Assembly (NCBI GenBank): GCA_946800325.1
Contig: OX326957.1
Location: 12,629,591-12,693,590 of the forward strand
Source of the DNA: Luzula sylvatica
Taxonomy: Eukaryota > Streptophyta > Magnoliopsida > Poales > Juncaceae
Direction: 5' to 3'
Length of the DNA: 64,000 nt
In this document: positions 20,850 to 33,098 of the stretch, piece by piece
Layout: each line of letters starts with the position of its first letter
Numbering within the stretch: position 1 is the stretch's first letter
The notes under the pieces: model-generated
The model's input: only the letters and a program-made list of their open reading frames with translations
Databases searched by the model: none
Told to the model about the DNA's origin: nothing
Position numbers and translations under genes: made by a program

Positions 20850-23800
20850 CTATGTCTCCCCCTGATGTGTACAAATATCCTTGAGTTGACGAAGTCCAAT
20901 TTTGTAGAGCAACTTCTTGAAGGTTGTAGTTGGTAATGACTTGGTAAAAAAGTCCGCTACATTATCACTTGAACGAATCTGCTGAACATCTATTTCGCCA
21001 TTCTTTTGAAGTTCATGTGTCGAAAAGAATTTTGGAGAAATGTGTTTGGTTCTATCTCCTTTAATATAACCGTCCTTTATTTGAGTAATGCAAGCAGCAT
21101 TATCTTCAAATATTACGGTTGGATTCTCTTTGATTAATGTAATACCACATGATTTTTGTATATTTTGAATCAATAATCTCAACCATACACATTCTCTGCT
21201 TGTCTCATGAAGTGCTACAATCTCAGAATGATTTGTTGATGTAGCCACTAATGTTTGTTTGGTTGAACGCCAAGAAATAGCAGTATTACCATATGTGAAT
21301 ACATATCCGGTCTGTGACCGTGCTTTATGTGGGTCCGATAAATATCCAGCATCTGAATATCCAACCAATTTTGGTTCAGTGGTTTTTATATATAATAATC
21401 CCATGTCAATTGTTCCTCGAAGATAACGAAAAATATGTTTAATACCATTCCAATGTCTTTGAGTTGGTGCAGAACTATTTCTCGCTAAACAATTAACAGC
21501 AAATGCAATATCTGGTCGTGTGTTATTAGCAAGATACATCAATGCACCAATTGCACTTAAATATGGTACTTCTGGACCAAGAATTTCTTCATTATTGTCT
21601 TCGGGACGAAAACAATCTTTCTTTACATCAAGAGATCGAACAACCATAGGCGAACTTAATGGATGACATTTGTCCATATTAAAGCGTTTTAGTATATTCT
21701 TTGTATAGGTGGATTGATGAACAAATATCCCATTTCTTATATACTCGATTTGTAAACCAATACAAAATTTGGTTTTACCAAGGTCTTTCATTTCAAATTC
21801 TCGTTTTAAATATTCTGCAGTATTTTGAAGCTCTTCAGGAGTTCCAATGATATTCAAATCATCGACGTATACTGCAATAATAACAAATCCACAATTTGAT
21901 CTCTTGATAAGACTAACAGGATTATTTTGATATCCTTTATTTGTTAGGTATTCACTTAAACGATTGTACCACATTCTTCCAGATTGTTTCAATCCATATA
22001 GAGATCTTTTCAATTTTATAGAATACATACTTCGATGTATTCCATTACATGTTTCGGGCTGTTTCAATCCTTCGGGGATTTTCATGTAAATATCACTATC
22101 AAGTGATCCATATAAATATGCAGTTACAACATCCATGAGTTGCATCTGGAGTCCTTCAAAGACTGCCAAACTAATCAAAAATCTAAATGTAATCGCATCT
22201 AATACCGGAGAATATGTATCCACATAATCTATTCCCGGTTTCTGAGTAAAACCTTGGGCTACTAATCTTGTTTTGTATCTTACGATTTCATTCTTCTCAT
22301 TGTGTTTTCTTACAAACACCCATTTGTATCCTACAGGTTGTATACCATCAGGTGTTTGGACTACAGGTCCAAAAACTTCACGTTTTGCTAGTGAATTCAA
22401 TTCTGTTTTAATTGCTTCTTTCCATTTTGGCCAATCATTTCTTTGTCGACATTCCTCAATGGATTTTGGCTCTAGATCCTCTTGTTCATGTATTATATCT
22501 GTTGATATAGCATATGCAAAAATTTGATCAATTACAGTTTTATTTCGGTTCCATTTCTTTCCGGTAGAGACATAGTTTATTGAGATTTCTTCATTATTAA
22601 CATTTTCAATGTTATCAGGTACCTGAATCTCTTTTAGTTCATTCATGTCCTCTACATTTGTATCCTCAATATTCTTTTCAGAAGAATCTATTTTATCATT
22701 ATTTTTGGTGATGCCAACTTTCTTATCATGCTCTCTTTTCTTCCTTGGATTTTTATCTTTGGAACCGAGTGGCCGGCCACGCTTCTGGCGTATATCATTA
22801 TTTTGACTATCCAAAGGTATTTCAATACGAGAAGGAGCATTTACTGCTGGAATATGTGATTTTGTTATTCTTTTTGTATCTGTAAATGCATCAGGTAATT
22901 GATTTGCAATTTGTTGCAAATGAATGATTTTCTGAACTTCTTGTTCATATTGATTTGTTCGAGGATCAAATTGAGCCATTAATGATGCATTCCATGTAAT
23001 TTCTTGTTTTTCCAGGTTTCTTTTCTCTCCCCCTAAAGGTGGAAAATTAACCTCATCAAATTGACAATCAGCAAATCTTGCTGTGAAAAAGTCTCCAGAT
23101 GTTGGTTCAAGATACTTAATAATTGATGGAGACTCATAACCAACATATATTCCTAACCTTCTTTGGGGACCCATTTTTGTGCGTTGTGGTGGAGCTATCG
23201 GAACATATACCGCACATCCAAAAATTCTTAAATAGGATATGTCTGGCTGCTGGCCAGTTACAATTTGTAAAGGGGAGTATTTATGATATGTAGTTGGGCT
23301 TATTTTAATTAGAGTTGCGGCATGTAATATTGCATGGCCCCAAATTGAGGATGATAAATTTTATTTCATAATTAGGGGCCTTGCGATTAATTGTAATCTC
23401 TTAATCAGAGATTCTGCTAGACCATTTTGTGTATGTGTGTGGGCCACTGAATGCTCAACATTAATCCCAATTGACATACAATAGTCATTAAATGCTTGGG
23501 ATGTGAACTCTCCGGCATTATCCAGACGAATAGTCTTAATTGTGTAATCTGGAAATTGTGCCCCCAATCGAATTATTTGAGCAAGCAATTTGGCAAATGC
23601 TACATATCGGGAAACCAATAAACATACATGTGACCATCTAGTAGACGCATCTATTAGTACCATAAAATATCTAAATGGTCCACATGAAGGAATAATGGGT
23701 CCACATATATCTCCTTGAATACGTTCAAGAAAAGAAGGAGATTTGTGTCCAACCTTTGTTGGTGATGGTCTAACAATTAACTTTCCTTGATAACATGCCG

Positions 23801-24362
23801 TACATGATAGCTCATTAGATAAAAGAATCTTCTGGTTCTTTAATGGATGTCCATGCGAGTTCTCTATAATTCTTCGCATCATTATGACTCCAGGATGACC
23901 TAAACGATCATGCCAAATTGAAAAATTATTTTTCAAGCTATTGAACTCCTGGTTCACTATAGCATGGGCTTCAATCGTACTTATACGTACATAGTACAAA
24001 CCAGTGGACAATGCACGTAACCTTTCTAGTATGCATTTACTTCCACGTACAATACTTGTTATTTGAAGATATTCATCATTACCTTCATTTATTGTTTCAA
24101 TATGATATCCATTTCGACGTATATCTTTAAAACTTAGCAAATTTCGTTTTGATTTTGTAGATAACAAGGCATCGTTTATTATAAACTTTGTTCCTCCGGA
24201 CATCAAAATAATTGCTCTTCCAGAGCCTTCAATTATATTTGTTGTGCCCGATATTGTATTGACATTAGCCCTTGTTTCTATAATATTAGAAAAATATTTC
24301 GTTTTTCTAAGTATAGTGTGCGTTGTTGCACTATCAGCTAAGCATACATCTTCGATATCCAT
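20850..24362 (-). pseudogene. copia pol: protease, integrase, RT, RNase H
   Basis: One reading frame runs 24362 to 20850, interrupted once by TAA at 23361-23363. In order it has: a protease-like DSA motif in the sequence CLADSATTHTIL; the integrase HHCC finger (HDRLGHPG, then CTACYQGK); the integrase catalytic D, D and E (in QGDICGP, RLDNAGEF and NGLAESLI); reverse transcriptase with KWVFVRKHNE, TRLVAQGF and the catalytic YVDDLNIIG (near 21865); and RNase H with DNAACI and TKHI. The stop lies just after the integrase core and is the only break seen, so damage is recent. Gag is in a different frame, separated by about 210 bases. Confidence 0.93.
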
Positions 24363-24573
24363 TTTGAAATATAAAAAGTATCTTCATTATTGAAAAAGAA
24401 AAATACCATTAGAAAAAGAAAATAATTAAATTGAAAGATAACATTTTGGATACAAAAAGTTAATGATATATAAAAGGTAAATAAAATACATAACATGCGA
24501 CTAACATAAAATTTCACAATACATATGATAAAGACTAGATTAAACCATGATCATATGAAAATGTCATCTTCAT

Positions 24574-25530
24574 TCATGGGGCGAGGTAATCCTCCACATT
24601 CAAATTTGTCACACTTGTGGGCATACTCGAATGGTCTTCATTATCTTGACAAGCAAAATTGACCTCCTTATTATTTTCTTTTAGTGAAGCTTGATAAAGC
24701 TCAACAAGGTGTTTCGGTGTACGACAGGTACGTGACCAATGCCCTTTTACACCACATCTGAAGCATGGACTTTCAGATCCATTGTAAACTGCATTTTGCT
24801 GATTTTTCTTCTTTTCATGCGTTGGTTTCTTAATTTCATCATTTCTTTTCCAAGAGTAACCTCGACCTCGGCCTCGGCCTCGTCCACGACCGCGACCACG
24901 TCCACGACCACGACCTCTAAAAGAGGTAGCATTCACTTCTGGGAGTGGACTAGAACCAGTTGGACGAGATTCATGATTTTTCAACAAAAGTTCATTATTT
25001 TGTTCTGCTACGAGCAGACATGATATTAAATCAGGATATTTCGTAAAACCACGTTCTCGATATTGCTACTGCAGGAGCATATTCGAGGCATGAAAAGTAG
25101 AGAATGTTTTCTCTAACATATCAGCATCAGTGATGTTTTCTCCGCAAAGTTTCATCTGTGATGTAATTTTAAACATTGCGGAATTATAATCGAGCACTGA
25201 GTTGTAATCTTGCAACCTTAGGTGCATCCACTCGTATCGAGCTTTTGGAAGAAATACAGTTTTTTGGTGATCATATCTTTCTTTTAGATTTTTCCATAGA
25301 ACAGCAGGTTCTTTAACTGTGAGGTATTCATGTTTTAACCCCTCATGTAAATGATGACGTAAGAAAATCATGGCTTTTGTCTTTTCTTGGTTTGATGTCT
25401 TGTTTTCAATTTTTATGGTGTCTCCGAGACCCATGGCCTCTAAATGGATTTCCACATCAAGAATCCATGATAAGTAATTTGTGCCCGATATGTCCAAGGC
25501 AACAAATTCTAGCTTTGCTAGATTTGCCAT
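24574..25530 (-). pseudogene. copia gag with CCHC zinc knuckle
   Basis: The frame starts at MANLAKLEF (ATG at 25530-25528) and ends at 24574, with one in-frame TAG at 25066-25068; the frame is the same on both sides. The N-terminal part has the copia gag (UBN2-type) pattern: SWILDVEIHLEAMGL, then WKNLKERYDHQK. The C-terminal part has an arginine-glycine run (about 24850-24920) and the zinc knuckle CFRCGVKGHWSRTC (24727-24772). The RG tract is a CCTCGG/CCACGA-type repeat in the DNA. Confidence 0.9.
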
Positions 25531-25539
25531 ACTACAAGC

Positions 25540-25725
25540 TTTGTTTGTAAGAGGAGAAAAGAAAAAAAAGCAATACAAATTTTGTTTGTAACTTTGTTTG
25601 TAAGAGAATGGAAGATCAATACAAACTTCGTTTGTAACTTTGTTTGTAAGGGAAGAAAAAAAGAACAATACAAACTCCGTTTGTAACTTCGTTTGTAAGA
25701 TGAGAAAAGAAAAAGGAAGAACAAT
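25540..25725 (-). repeat. tandem repeat in the copia leader
   Basis: About three to four imperfect copies of a unit of roughly 55-60 bp, each containing ACAAACTTCGTTTGTAAC and CTTTGTTTGTAAG. Within each unit ACAAAC and GTTTGT can pair, so the transcript would carry a row of small hairpins between the 5' LTR and gag. Confidence 0.7.
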
Positions 25726-25775
25726 AAATACTCTTACCTTAACCAGAAATCTCGTAGAGCTTCGTGCTGATAACG

Positions 25776-26083
25776 TGTTATAAAACTAGTAAAATTCAAG
25801 AGACAACACTCAAGAACTAAGAAAGTAATTCAAGAAGAAAGATGAGAGAGAGTTTTTGTTTCATTTCTCTTTTAACTTGTACATTACATTATGACCAAGG
25901 GAGGGGATTATATAGCATGAAACATTCATGCATATGCCTACACATGTCATGGCATTGAACATGCAAGGGACACATATACTTCTATGTGTCATGACAAGGT
26001 ACATCCATGAGACACTTGTACATCTAATTTATACATAATAAATAAATACATTACTATCATAATAATACATTCATTTTATAATA
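25776..26083 (-). repeat. 5' LTR of the copia element
   Basis: 308 bp, matching 20425-20733 with about ten differences, mostly around 25903-25915 and 26003-26012. On minus it is followed by CGTTATCAGCACGAAGCTC, the expected primer-binding position; I cannot assign the tRNA. Confidence 0.93.
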
Positions 26084-26167
26084 TTCATGGTATTATTGCT
26101 CATATATTCATTTCTCAATCAATAATTGATATGTAGGTCTTATATGCAAGTATTTATGAGAATTATA

Positions 26168-27209
26168 TCTTATATATAAATCAAAGAAATTTCTTGCAAT
26201 TCGAAGCCTCCACGTCATCAAAGGTTTTGTGTAAAAAAAATATTTTTTAATTTACATTTTGATCATTTTTATTTATATTTTGGTCCTTTTTTGTTTCAAT
26301 TTACATTTTGGTTCTTTTTATTTATATTTTGGTCCTTTCTTATTTACATTTCTTAATTTACATTTTGGTCCTTTTTATTTATATTTTGGCCCTTTTTAGT
26401 TTTAATTTATATTTTGGTCATTTTTATTTATATTTTGATCCTTTTTATTTATATTGCGGGCTACATCTTTTATCTCTATAATTATCACTTACGCAAATTG
26501 ATTAGTAGTATCGACATTATTTTGAGATAATCAAACCTTAGAAAATTTGAACCAACACGTGCGTGCGTGCGTGCGTGCGCGCGTGTGTGTTGTAAAAGTA
26601 AATAATTTTTAAGCTTTTTTGTACATATTCTTTTATATGCTAAAACAAATCTATTTATTCATTCATTTATTTATTTAATATGTATTCATTTGGCATCTAT
26701 TTTTGCGCTTTTTATTTACATTTTGGTCCTTTCTTATTTACATTTCGGTCCTTTTTTACATTTCTTAATTTACATTTTGGTCCTTTTTATTTATATTTTG
26801 GTCCTTTCTAGTTTTAATTTACATTTTGGTCCTTTTTATTTATATTTTGATCCTTTTTATTTACATTTCGGTCCTTTTTTACATTTTGATCCTTTTTTCT
26901 AGGTCCTTTTTTACATTTGGTCTTTTTTCCTATTTTACATACGTATTAAAATTTGCGAATATGTCCTGATTATATTAATCGATTTTAAAAGCACCTGAAC
27001 AAATGCTATTTATACAAATTATATTAGAAAATAATATTCGTGATAGACTAATTTCATGAACCTTATGCATCTATTGACATCATGATATTTGCAAATATGT
27101 CATGATTAGATTAATTTAGTTCAAACGCATGCGCGTTAATTAGCTCACGCGTTCTATTTAAATAATTATATAAAAAACATCTCGCGCAATTGCGCGGGAA
27201 TAAAGCTAG
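26168..27209 (+). mobile_element. Helitron (non-autonomous), complete ends
   Basis: It begins TCTTATATATAAATC after a host A, and ends with hairpin CGCGCAATTGCGCG (27183-27196), a spacer and CTAG (27206-27209) before a host T. This is A|TC..CTAG|T insertion as known for Helitrons, with no target duplication. The 1042-bp body has no Rep/helicase. Near the 5' end it shares the block CCACGTCATCA with the copies at 63.9 kb and 35.6 kb, and CCACATCATCA at 2.9 kb. Joining the flanks restores sequence comparable to copy A near 16315-16325. Confidence 0.85.
26245..26930 (+). repeat. degenerate array, ATTTTGGTCCTTTTT motif
   Basis: Two blocks (26245-26455 and 26700-26930) of the same T-rich unit as at 2885-3480, inside the Helitron. 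The stretch between them includes a (CGTG)n run at 26561-26590. Confidence 0.8.
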
Positions 27210-27456
27210 TTTATATGAAACCTACATGTTGGTGATATATGATTGGATTTGAGAATAAAAATAGATTCATTGTATTATAATATATATAATAATAATATTG
27301 ATAATATTTGTAATTATGAAAATAATTTTGAAAAGTAACACGAAATGTTAAAAAAAAAGAATTTGATTTTTATGCAAGTATGTCACTACATACATTTGGG
27401 CTAGAAAAGATGGGCCAAAAATCCACTAATTACAACAACTATTAAAAGAATATTTC

Positions 27457-27640
27457 TTTTTTTTTTAAGGAGGTTTGACAATGTGTCGAGACCTAATTTG
27501 GGGAAAATATAAAACACAAGAATCGTGGTCATTATATGTTTTTTTTATATTGATGCCGTCGGGATTCGAACCCACAATCTCTACAATATGAGAGTTTATT
27601 GTACTGAACATTCAACCATCTAATCTATGGGACCATTGGC
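27457..27640 (-). mobile_element. tRNA-derived SINE with visible empty site
   Basis: A 184-bp insert between perfect 16-bp duplications ATTAAAAGAATATTTC (27441-27456 and 27641-27656). The left T-run is the minus-strand poly-A. On minus it has a B box, GGTTCGAATCCCG, and an A-box-like TTAGATGGTTGAA. The paralogous site in copy A (16984-17001) has no insert. Confidence 0.88.
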
Positions 27641-29579
27641 ATTAAAAGAATATTTCAAATAGCATCAAAAGCATTTCATAACTCACACTGTCACACATTA
27701 CACATGAATTTGAGTTATATATACATCACTTAATTAATCGATTTATATGAAAGAGTGAACGATGACATTTTACATTACCATAACAATATATTCCTATGAT
27801 GAATTTATACTGATAACTATTGTTCTTCCTCTTGTTACTTTATTAAGTTATATTAAAACATTGGAGTAAATCAAGCCACGGATCGAGCTAGAGGTCGAGC
27901 TAGAGGAAAAACTAAGAAAATATATTACATTCACCGAAGAGATCAAGAATTGGCCTTGAGCGTCGAGCATGGTTGAACGAGGGTGTTGAAGGAGAAATTA
28001 ATCAAGAAGGGGAAGAAATGGCGAGATAAAACAAAATGAACAAAGAATACACGTGGAAGAAGATGCTTCATACAAGAAATAATGACATTTGATGCAAGGG
28101 GATGAGATTTTTCTATGAAGGAAATGGGAAATTCTTATTCCGAGTAGTATGTATCTGTAGATGTTATATGATGGAAATTAGGGAATTCAAATTCAGGGCA
28201 TTTGGTGTAATGGTTTGAGTTACCAGCTTCTCCTGGATTTCTTTTCCTAATTTCTCAGTTAAAGATTATACTAGTCTTAGTGAATTAATCAATTAAAAAA
28301 TTGGAATTATAGTCTCTTTATTATTGTGGGATATTACAAGCCCCATTTTATTTTAATCAAAAATAAAATACGGGAGAAAATCAATGTGTTTACCCTTAAG
28401 ATTTCACACACGACTCCAACTGGATATGAGTTTGGGGTACGACTGTACGAGCGAAATAAAGAATTATCGAGACGTATAGAAACTATATATCATTTTTTCG
28501 ATTGCTAAACTTGAAGCTTCGTATAATATTCTTTTTGATAAAAATAAATATTATATTAATAATTTTAGATTAATAAGTAGTATAGATATTAGGGGATATT
28601 CCAATAATCTTCTCTAATAAAATGAATATATTACAGAAACACCCAGATACACAAAATTCCCAAAAAAGACCCATTCAAGGATTAGATAGATAAAAAGGAT
28701 TAAGGACCATATTTATTAAAACATTGAAATGTTTTTAATTTACCTCCAAATCTTTTTTTCCCGATAAAATTCCCGTAGGCAATAAACATCCAAATCACAA
28801 TGAAAACACGCATGCCTGATATTAAAATGTAAGTAACTATTTCGATCGTAATTAGTAAATTCATATTTTACTAGTAATATGAAAAGGTCTAAATTCATGT
28901 TCCGAAGTCGATCGAATCCTGCAACTAAAAAATAATATATTTTTTGTTTGTAAGATTATTTGGTAATAATGTATTTGCAAGATTTGCACCGCGTGATAAA
29001 TAATTAGTCATTCACTAGCTAACATCATTCGATAATTTTTGTTCGGTCAAATTTTCCCAAAACAAAATGTAAGCCAATTAAAGCATTTTGTATATAATTA
29101 TTCTTGATTATTTGATTTTATAATCGTGATATTTTTTTAAAAAAATATATAATTTTGGGTTTCAGGATTGGAATGATTATCATGAATTTAGATGAGTCGA
29201 ACTTCATAATTTGTGATCACTAATTAATTCATTAACCAGTTAGCAAAATAGCATTCAAAGATTTGAAAGTATTGAGTATCCTGACCTTTGATAAATTTGA
29301 CTATGTTAGATTCACTATAATTATAGCCTTAATTTTATATTTAACTCAAACACACACAAAAAGGTCACCAGCCAATGTAACGTTGTTTTGTATCGATGAT
29401 TGTAAATATTTCATATTTTGAGATGTTAAATCATGAATTGAAATGTTAATATTTAAGTTGTTAAATCATATTCATGTTATTAAGAATGTGCGGAGAGAGA
29501 TGGGAGTATGTCCAACATTTTCCTTTTATTTATTATCTGTTAGACTTAACATAAAATTAATCAAGTTTTTGCCAATTCA

Positions 29580-29830
29580 TAATATTTTTTTAATAAAAAA
29601 ACTGATATTAACAATTTTAAGATGATAAATAAGTTTGGGGACATTCTAATAATCTTCTCTAATGAAATAAAAATTATAGAACACCCAAACACATAAATTG
29701 CCCAAAAAAACAGGCCCATTCAAAGATAATATTTAAACATAATATTTAGTTACTTAAAAATTAAGATGAAATATTTAAAAAATAAGATGAAATATTAAAA
29801 AGAATATGTGTCATCATGGAGTATAATATT
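29580..29830. repeat. partial third copy of the duplicated segment
   Basis: 29625-29740 matches 28590-28690 and 17810-17910 (shared GACATTCTAATAATCTTCTCTAATG-like sequence, then AACACCCA..TTGCCC..CCCATTCAA). Confidence 0.55.
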
Positions 29831-29839
29831 TAAACCCAA

Positions 29840-31146
29840 TTATGCAGATGAGTAAGAGTTCGTACTCCAATCCTGCTCTGTCATGTTCTAACAACTCTCT
29901 GATCGCCGAACAGGACGCCTCCAGTTCTTGTTCGTTCCTGATCGATTTCGGCACGCCTTGTTGTTTATTATTTTATGAGCATCGTTTCCATGATTACAAC
30001 AAAACTGCACGGATCCAGATTGTGTATACGATTCGCAAACCGCATTGATAAGCGTGCTAGAGACTTTACTCCACGCGGATTGCAAACTATCTCCTTGCAT
30101 GAAAAATTCACCGATTCTATCACTCATGATAACTTCGCTCGAACTGCAAGATCCGAGTTGTGTATTTACCGAATTGCCCTTGAGGAATTCGGTAATGTCT
30201 TGGTCTGATTGACAAGGTTATGATATTTTCTTCTGCTTCGTTAGTACCGGTCACGCAACTATTATTACTATTCTCCCCCATTTCGGTACCGCACTTCTTC
30301 GAATTATTGTTGAAATAAAGAATTGTGTGGACGAATTTGGGAGAGGGAAAGAAGAACAGGGAACTCTCCTTGTGATAAATAACGGGGTATTATTCAAACC
30401 GATTCCACCATCTGAAATTCCGAACTTGAATAGAGGTCCGGTGATTTTATCGTGAAAATAGGAAACAAACCCAATTGGATATATCTCATAATTAGTATGA
30501 TATGCCATTCGCGAATCGATTTCCCCCAACATGATCAAGTAGTAGTCTTCGAATTGAATTGGAAATCCAGTCTGAAAAAATTAACATAATATTTAGTTAC
30601 TTAATAAGGAAAAAATTAAAAAAAAAAACAAATCAATAATTAAAGTGAAACTGAACTTACTTTGAGATCAGACTGAGTATAGCGAGCATTTTGCTCGATT
30701 AAATACTCGGGTAGCTTTGGCGGAGTTGAAGAATCGGTGAATCAAGGTTGTAAAGCTTCCAAATCCATGATATTTTGATTTGGTCCCAAATAAGTTGGTG
30801 TGAGAATATTCGTGCGTAATCTTTTTCGCCGAATTGGCTGCCTATGTGGCGCTCTCTGTTCATTCATCGAGTCGATATCCATTGGGAGATACATCGAACC
30901 TGGACCCGAATTAAATGCTGTCATGAATTACTTCACATCTGGTACAAAATAACGCGTCACTTGTCACTTGTTACTTTACACATATATACCATTATTAAGG
31001 AAAAATTAAAATTAAAAGTTTGAATACCAGGATAATAAAAGGCTCCTCGACTTGAAGACTCGGGTAATAACGAAGGATTTTGTACGGGGAAATGTGGCGC
31101 TGATGTGGCGAATCCCCTCTTGGGAGTTTCATCAGGATTGTTTGCC
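29840..31146 (-). pseudogene. decayed gene for a plant FYRN/FYRC-domain protein
   Basis: On minus, exon-like blocks at 31028-31146, 30661-30899 and about 30290-30571 join in frame through proper borders (CCTG|GTATTC..CCAG|GTTC and CAAA|GTAAGT..TCAG|ACTG). A TGA lies in the second block at 30742-30744. The third block encodes the FYRN-like core, with YEIYPIGFVSYFHDKITG and ITRRVPCSSFPLP. It then shifts frame. A further block at about 30100-30190 down to 29890 in another frame encodes an FYRC-like stretch: DRIGEFFMQGDSLQSAW, then SGSVQFCCNHG. FY-rich domains occur in plant chromatin proteins such as trithorax-type and JmjC enzymes; which relative this came from I cannot say. One stop and at least one frameshift indicate a pseudogene. 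Confidence 0.65.
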
Positions 31147-31708
31147 CTGTAAATATCAGTATTATTGTACTTGATTTGTAATTCAAAATGAAAAAGTGAG
31201 GTTATTTAGTTAAGATATATAGTTGGTTTCGCTAACAATGCTTGCGATTATTCACGTTGTAGAAGAATCGCTAACCTTGTTGGCGGTTTATTTTCTGGAA
31301 AATAATATTCTCGCAGTAATATTTTTCCATATTTTGATGTTCAAGTTACAAATTAAGAGAATAATTAATAAATTTAAGAATAAATATTTTGTGGCTTAAC
31401 CCGGACCCCAAGAATTAATATGAGCTCAAATTTGTAATCAATAATTGACACATATTCTGGATGAATCAAGGTATGTTGAGAATTGTTTGATTCCTTACAA
31501 ATTATTTGACTCTCTTTTTTCGAAGGATTGACAAGGACGATACGCGCTCGATCCATTCTTTCTTATAAATATTTTTTTCTTACCAATTATTTGACTCTTT
31601 TTGTAATTTGTGTGTCGTCGCTGATTTATTATTAAATATGAGGATCTTAGTGAAATACGATGTGTAATTTACAACATATGATTAGTAAACACGAACAAAA
31701 AAGGGTGA
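31147..31708. other. region upstream of the FYR pseudogene
   Basis: It may hold further decayed 5' exons. An open minus frame at 31374-31556 starts MDRARIVLVNPSKKESQ and a GTAAG donor follows the word CATTTGTAAG, but nothing links it to the exons below. Otherwise unremarkable. Confidence 0.3.
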
Positions 31709-32641
31709 TTCTACACTAGACCCTTTCTAGAAAAGGGTAATTTCGGTATTTATTTTTATGGTTTAAATTTATCTGGTAAACTCTCCATTTCAACAATAAT
31801 GGACCTGTCCACCAATTGTTTTTTTCTTTTTTTTCCAGATCTGCATAGTTTTCCATATTTGAATTTTGAACACACCTCAAACAGCCCTAATTCAGTGTCA
31901 TTAACCCTAATTCGACATAATAATTATATCCAGTTACCTACAAATTACATAATCAATAAAATATGCAAAAAAATACCGTTACCAATCAAACGACTGTAGA
32001 GCCAAGTCAATAGTTTTATTTGCTGCTCTAATGGGCTCTTTCTATCTCACACTAGAGGAATGTGATGGTTATACAAAAAAATCTTAAATTGCCAAAAAAA
32101 TTGCAAACAAACGACCCCCCCCCCCCAAATTGGAACTATTCCAAAAAATATACAATTCAGAGAATCGAAAACTCTAATTCAACAAATTCAAACCTAATTT
32201 TGACAAATTAAATCATATAGACTAACTAAGAATTTTCAGTGAAAATACTAACCTCAATTGAAGAGTACGCACCATTCAGATCTCCGAAATCCTTCATCTC
32301 TCTCTCCGCGAAGCTCTCTCTGCCTTTACTAGACTGCCGCGAGGGCCAAGCTCTCTCTTCCTTTTTAGACCCTCCGTATTTTTTCACTCGGATTAACAGA
32401 GAGATCAAGAAGTACAAAAAGAAGTATAAAAAGGAGTGAGAACGAAGATAGAGAAATATGAGAGAGAAGAAACAAAGATACTGGGACAGAGCGTGTGAGG
32501 GGAAGCACATAATTACTATTTTACCCTTGTTATGAGATGGTTTACTGTATCAGATTCAGATGTAATTACGATCTTTAGATTAGTTTACCTGATCTAATCT
32601 GGACCGTTCGGAAAAGGGAAGGGTCTACCGTAGAACTACCC
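31709..32641. mobile_element. putative TIR element (MITE-like)
   Basis: The left end GGGTGATTCTACACTAGACC (from about 31709) and the right end read inward, GGGTAGTTCTACGGTAGACC (from about 32640), are imperfect inverted repeats. A clear target duplication was not found, since the flanks are A-rich on both sides. Inside are a C-run (32115-32126) and a less AT-rich patch at 32270-32440 with overlapping short frames and no recognisable protein. Superfamily not assigned. Confidence 0.5.
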
Positions 32642-33098
32642 CAAAAGAAATTATCTTTGGATTTGGTACTTACAACTTTGTAACCATTTAATTTAGTTTG
32701 TGATTTGTGTTTTCAAATAATAAATCATTAAAATTTGAGTCCATTATGACAAATAAAAATATCAATGCAAATCAAACGATTTAAAATCCCAAGTAAAAAA
32801 ATCCCCTCGTATTTAATTAATTATTTTAGTCATTCTAATATTTTGAGTGTACATAAAATAAGTATATTGTACATATTATCTAAAATATAAATCCAATTAC
32901 ACGCATTAAAGAAAAATTATTGCCAAATTATTAAAAATTTAAAAGCTAAAATAATTGGCTACCGCCAAAGGTTTGTAAACATTGTGCTGTACCTCAGACA
33001 TGATCATATCATTTAAAAAGAATTTAAAATTAAAATAACGTCCCTGTTCACAACAATAAGAAATAAGAAACATCACAAGTCATTAGAAATGAATAACA
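32642..33098. other. intergenic DNA, no gene recognised
   Basis: AT-rich sequence between the TIR element and the Helitron cluster; nothing supported. Confidence 0.4.

Larger units (their letters stand above)
20425..26083 (-). mobile_element. Ty1/copia LTR retrotransposon
   Basis: This 5.66 kb element has LTRs at 20425-20733 and 25776-26083, and a 5-bp target duplication TTCAT (20420-20424 and 26084-26088). On minus the order is 5' LTR, leader, gag, protease, integrase, reverse transcriptase, RNase H, purine tract (TTCAAGGGGGAG next to the 3' LTR), 3' LTR. Integrase before reverse transcriptase defines copia. The LTRs differ at about 10 of 309 positions (about 97% identity by eye), so insertion is fairly recent. 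Gag and pol each contain one in-frame stop, so autonomous activity is doubtful. Confidence 0.95.
20160..29320. repeat. segmental duplicate, copy B, expanded by insertions
   Basis: This is the counterpart of 16080-18620. Host sequence resumes across each insertion: 20165-20424, then the copia element; 26084-26167, then a Helitron; 27210-27456, then a SINE; 27641-29320. Order and orientation match copy A throughout, so this is a direct tandem duplication of about 2.5-3.3 kb of host DNA. Confidence 0.75.

Noticed and set aside
32226..32510. Overlapping short open frames in the less AT-rich part of the 31.7-32.6 kb element
   Set aside because: Two strands are open at once with low-complexity ends and no family signature.
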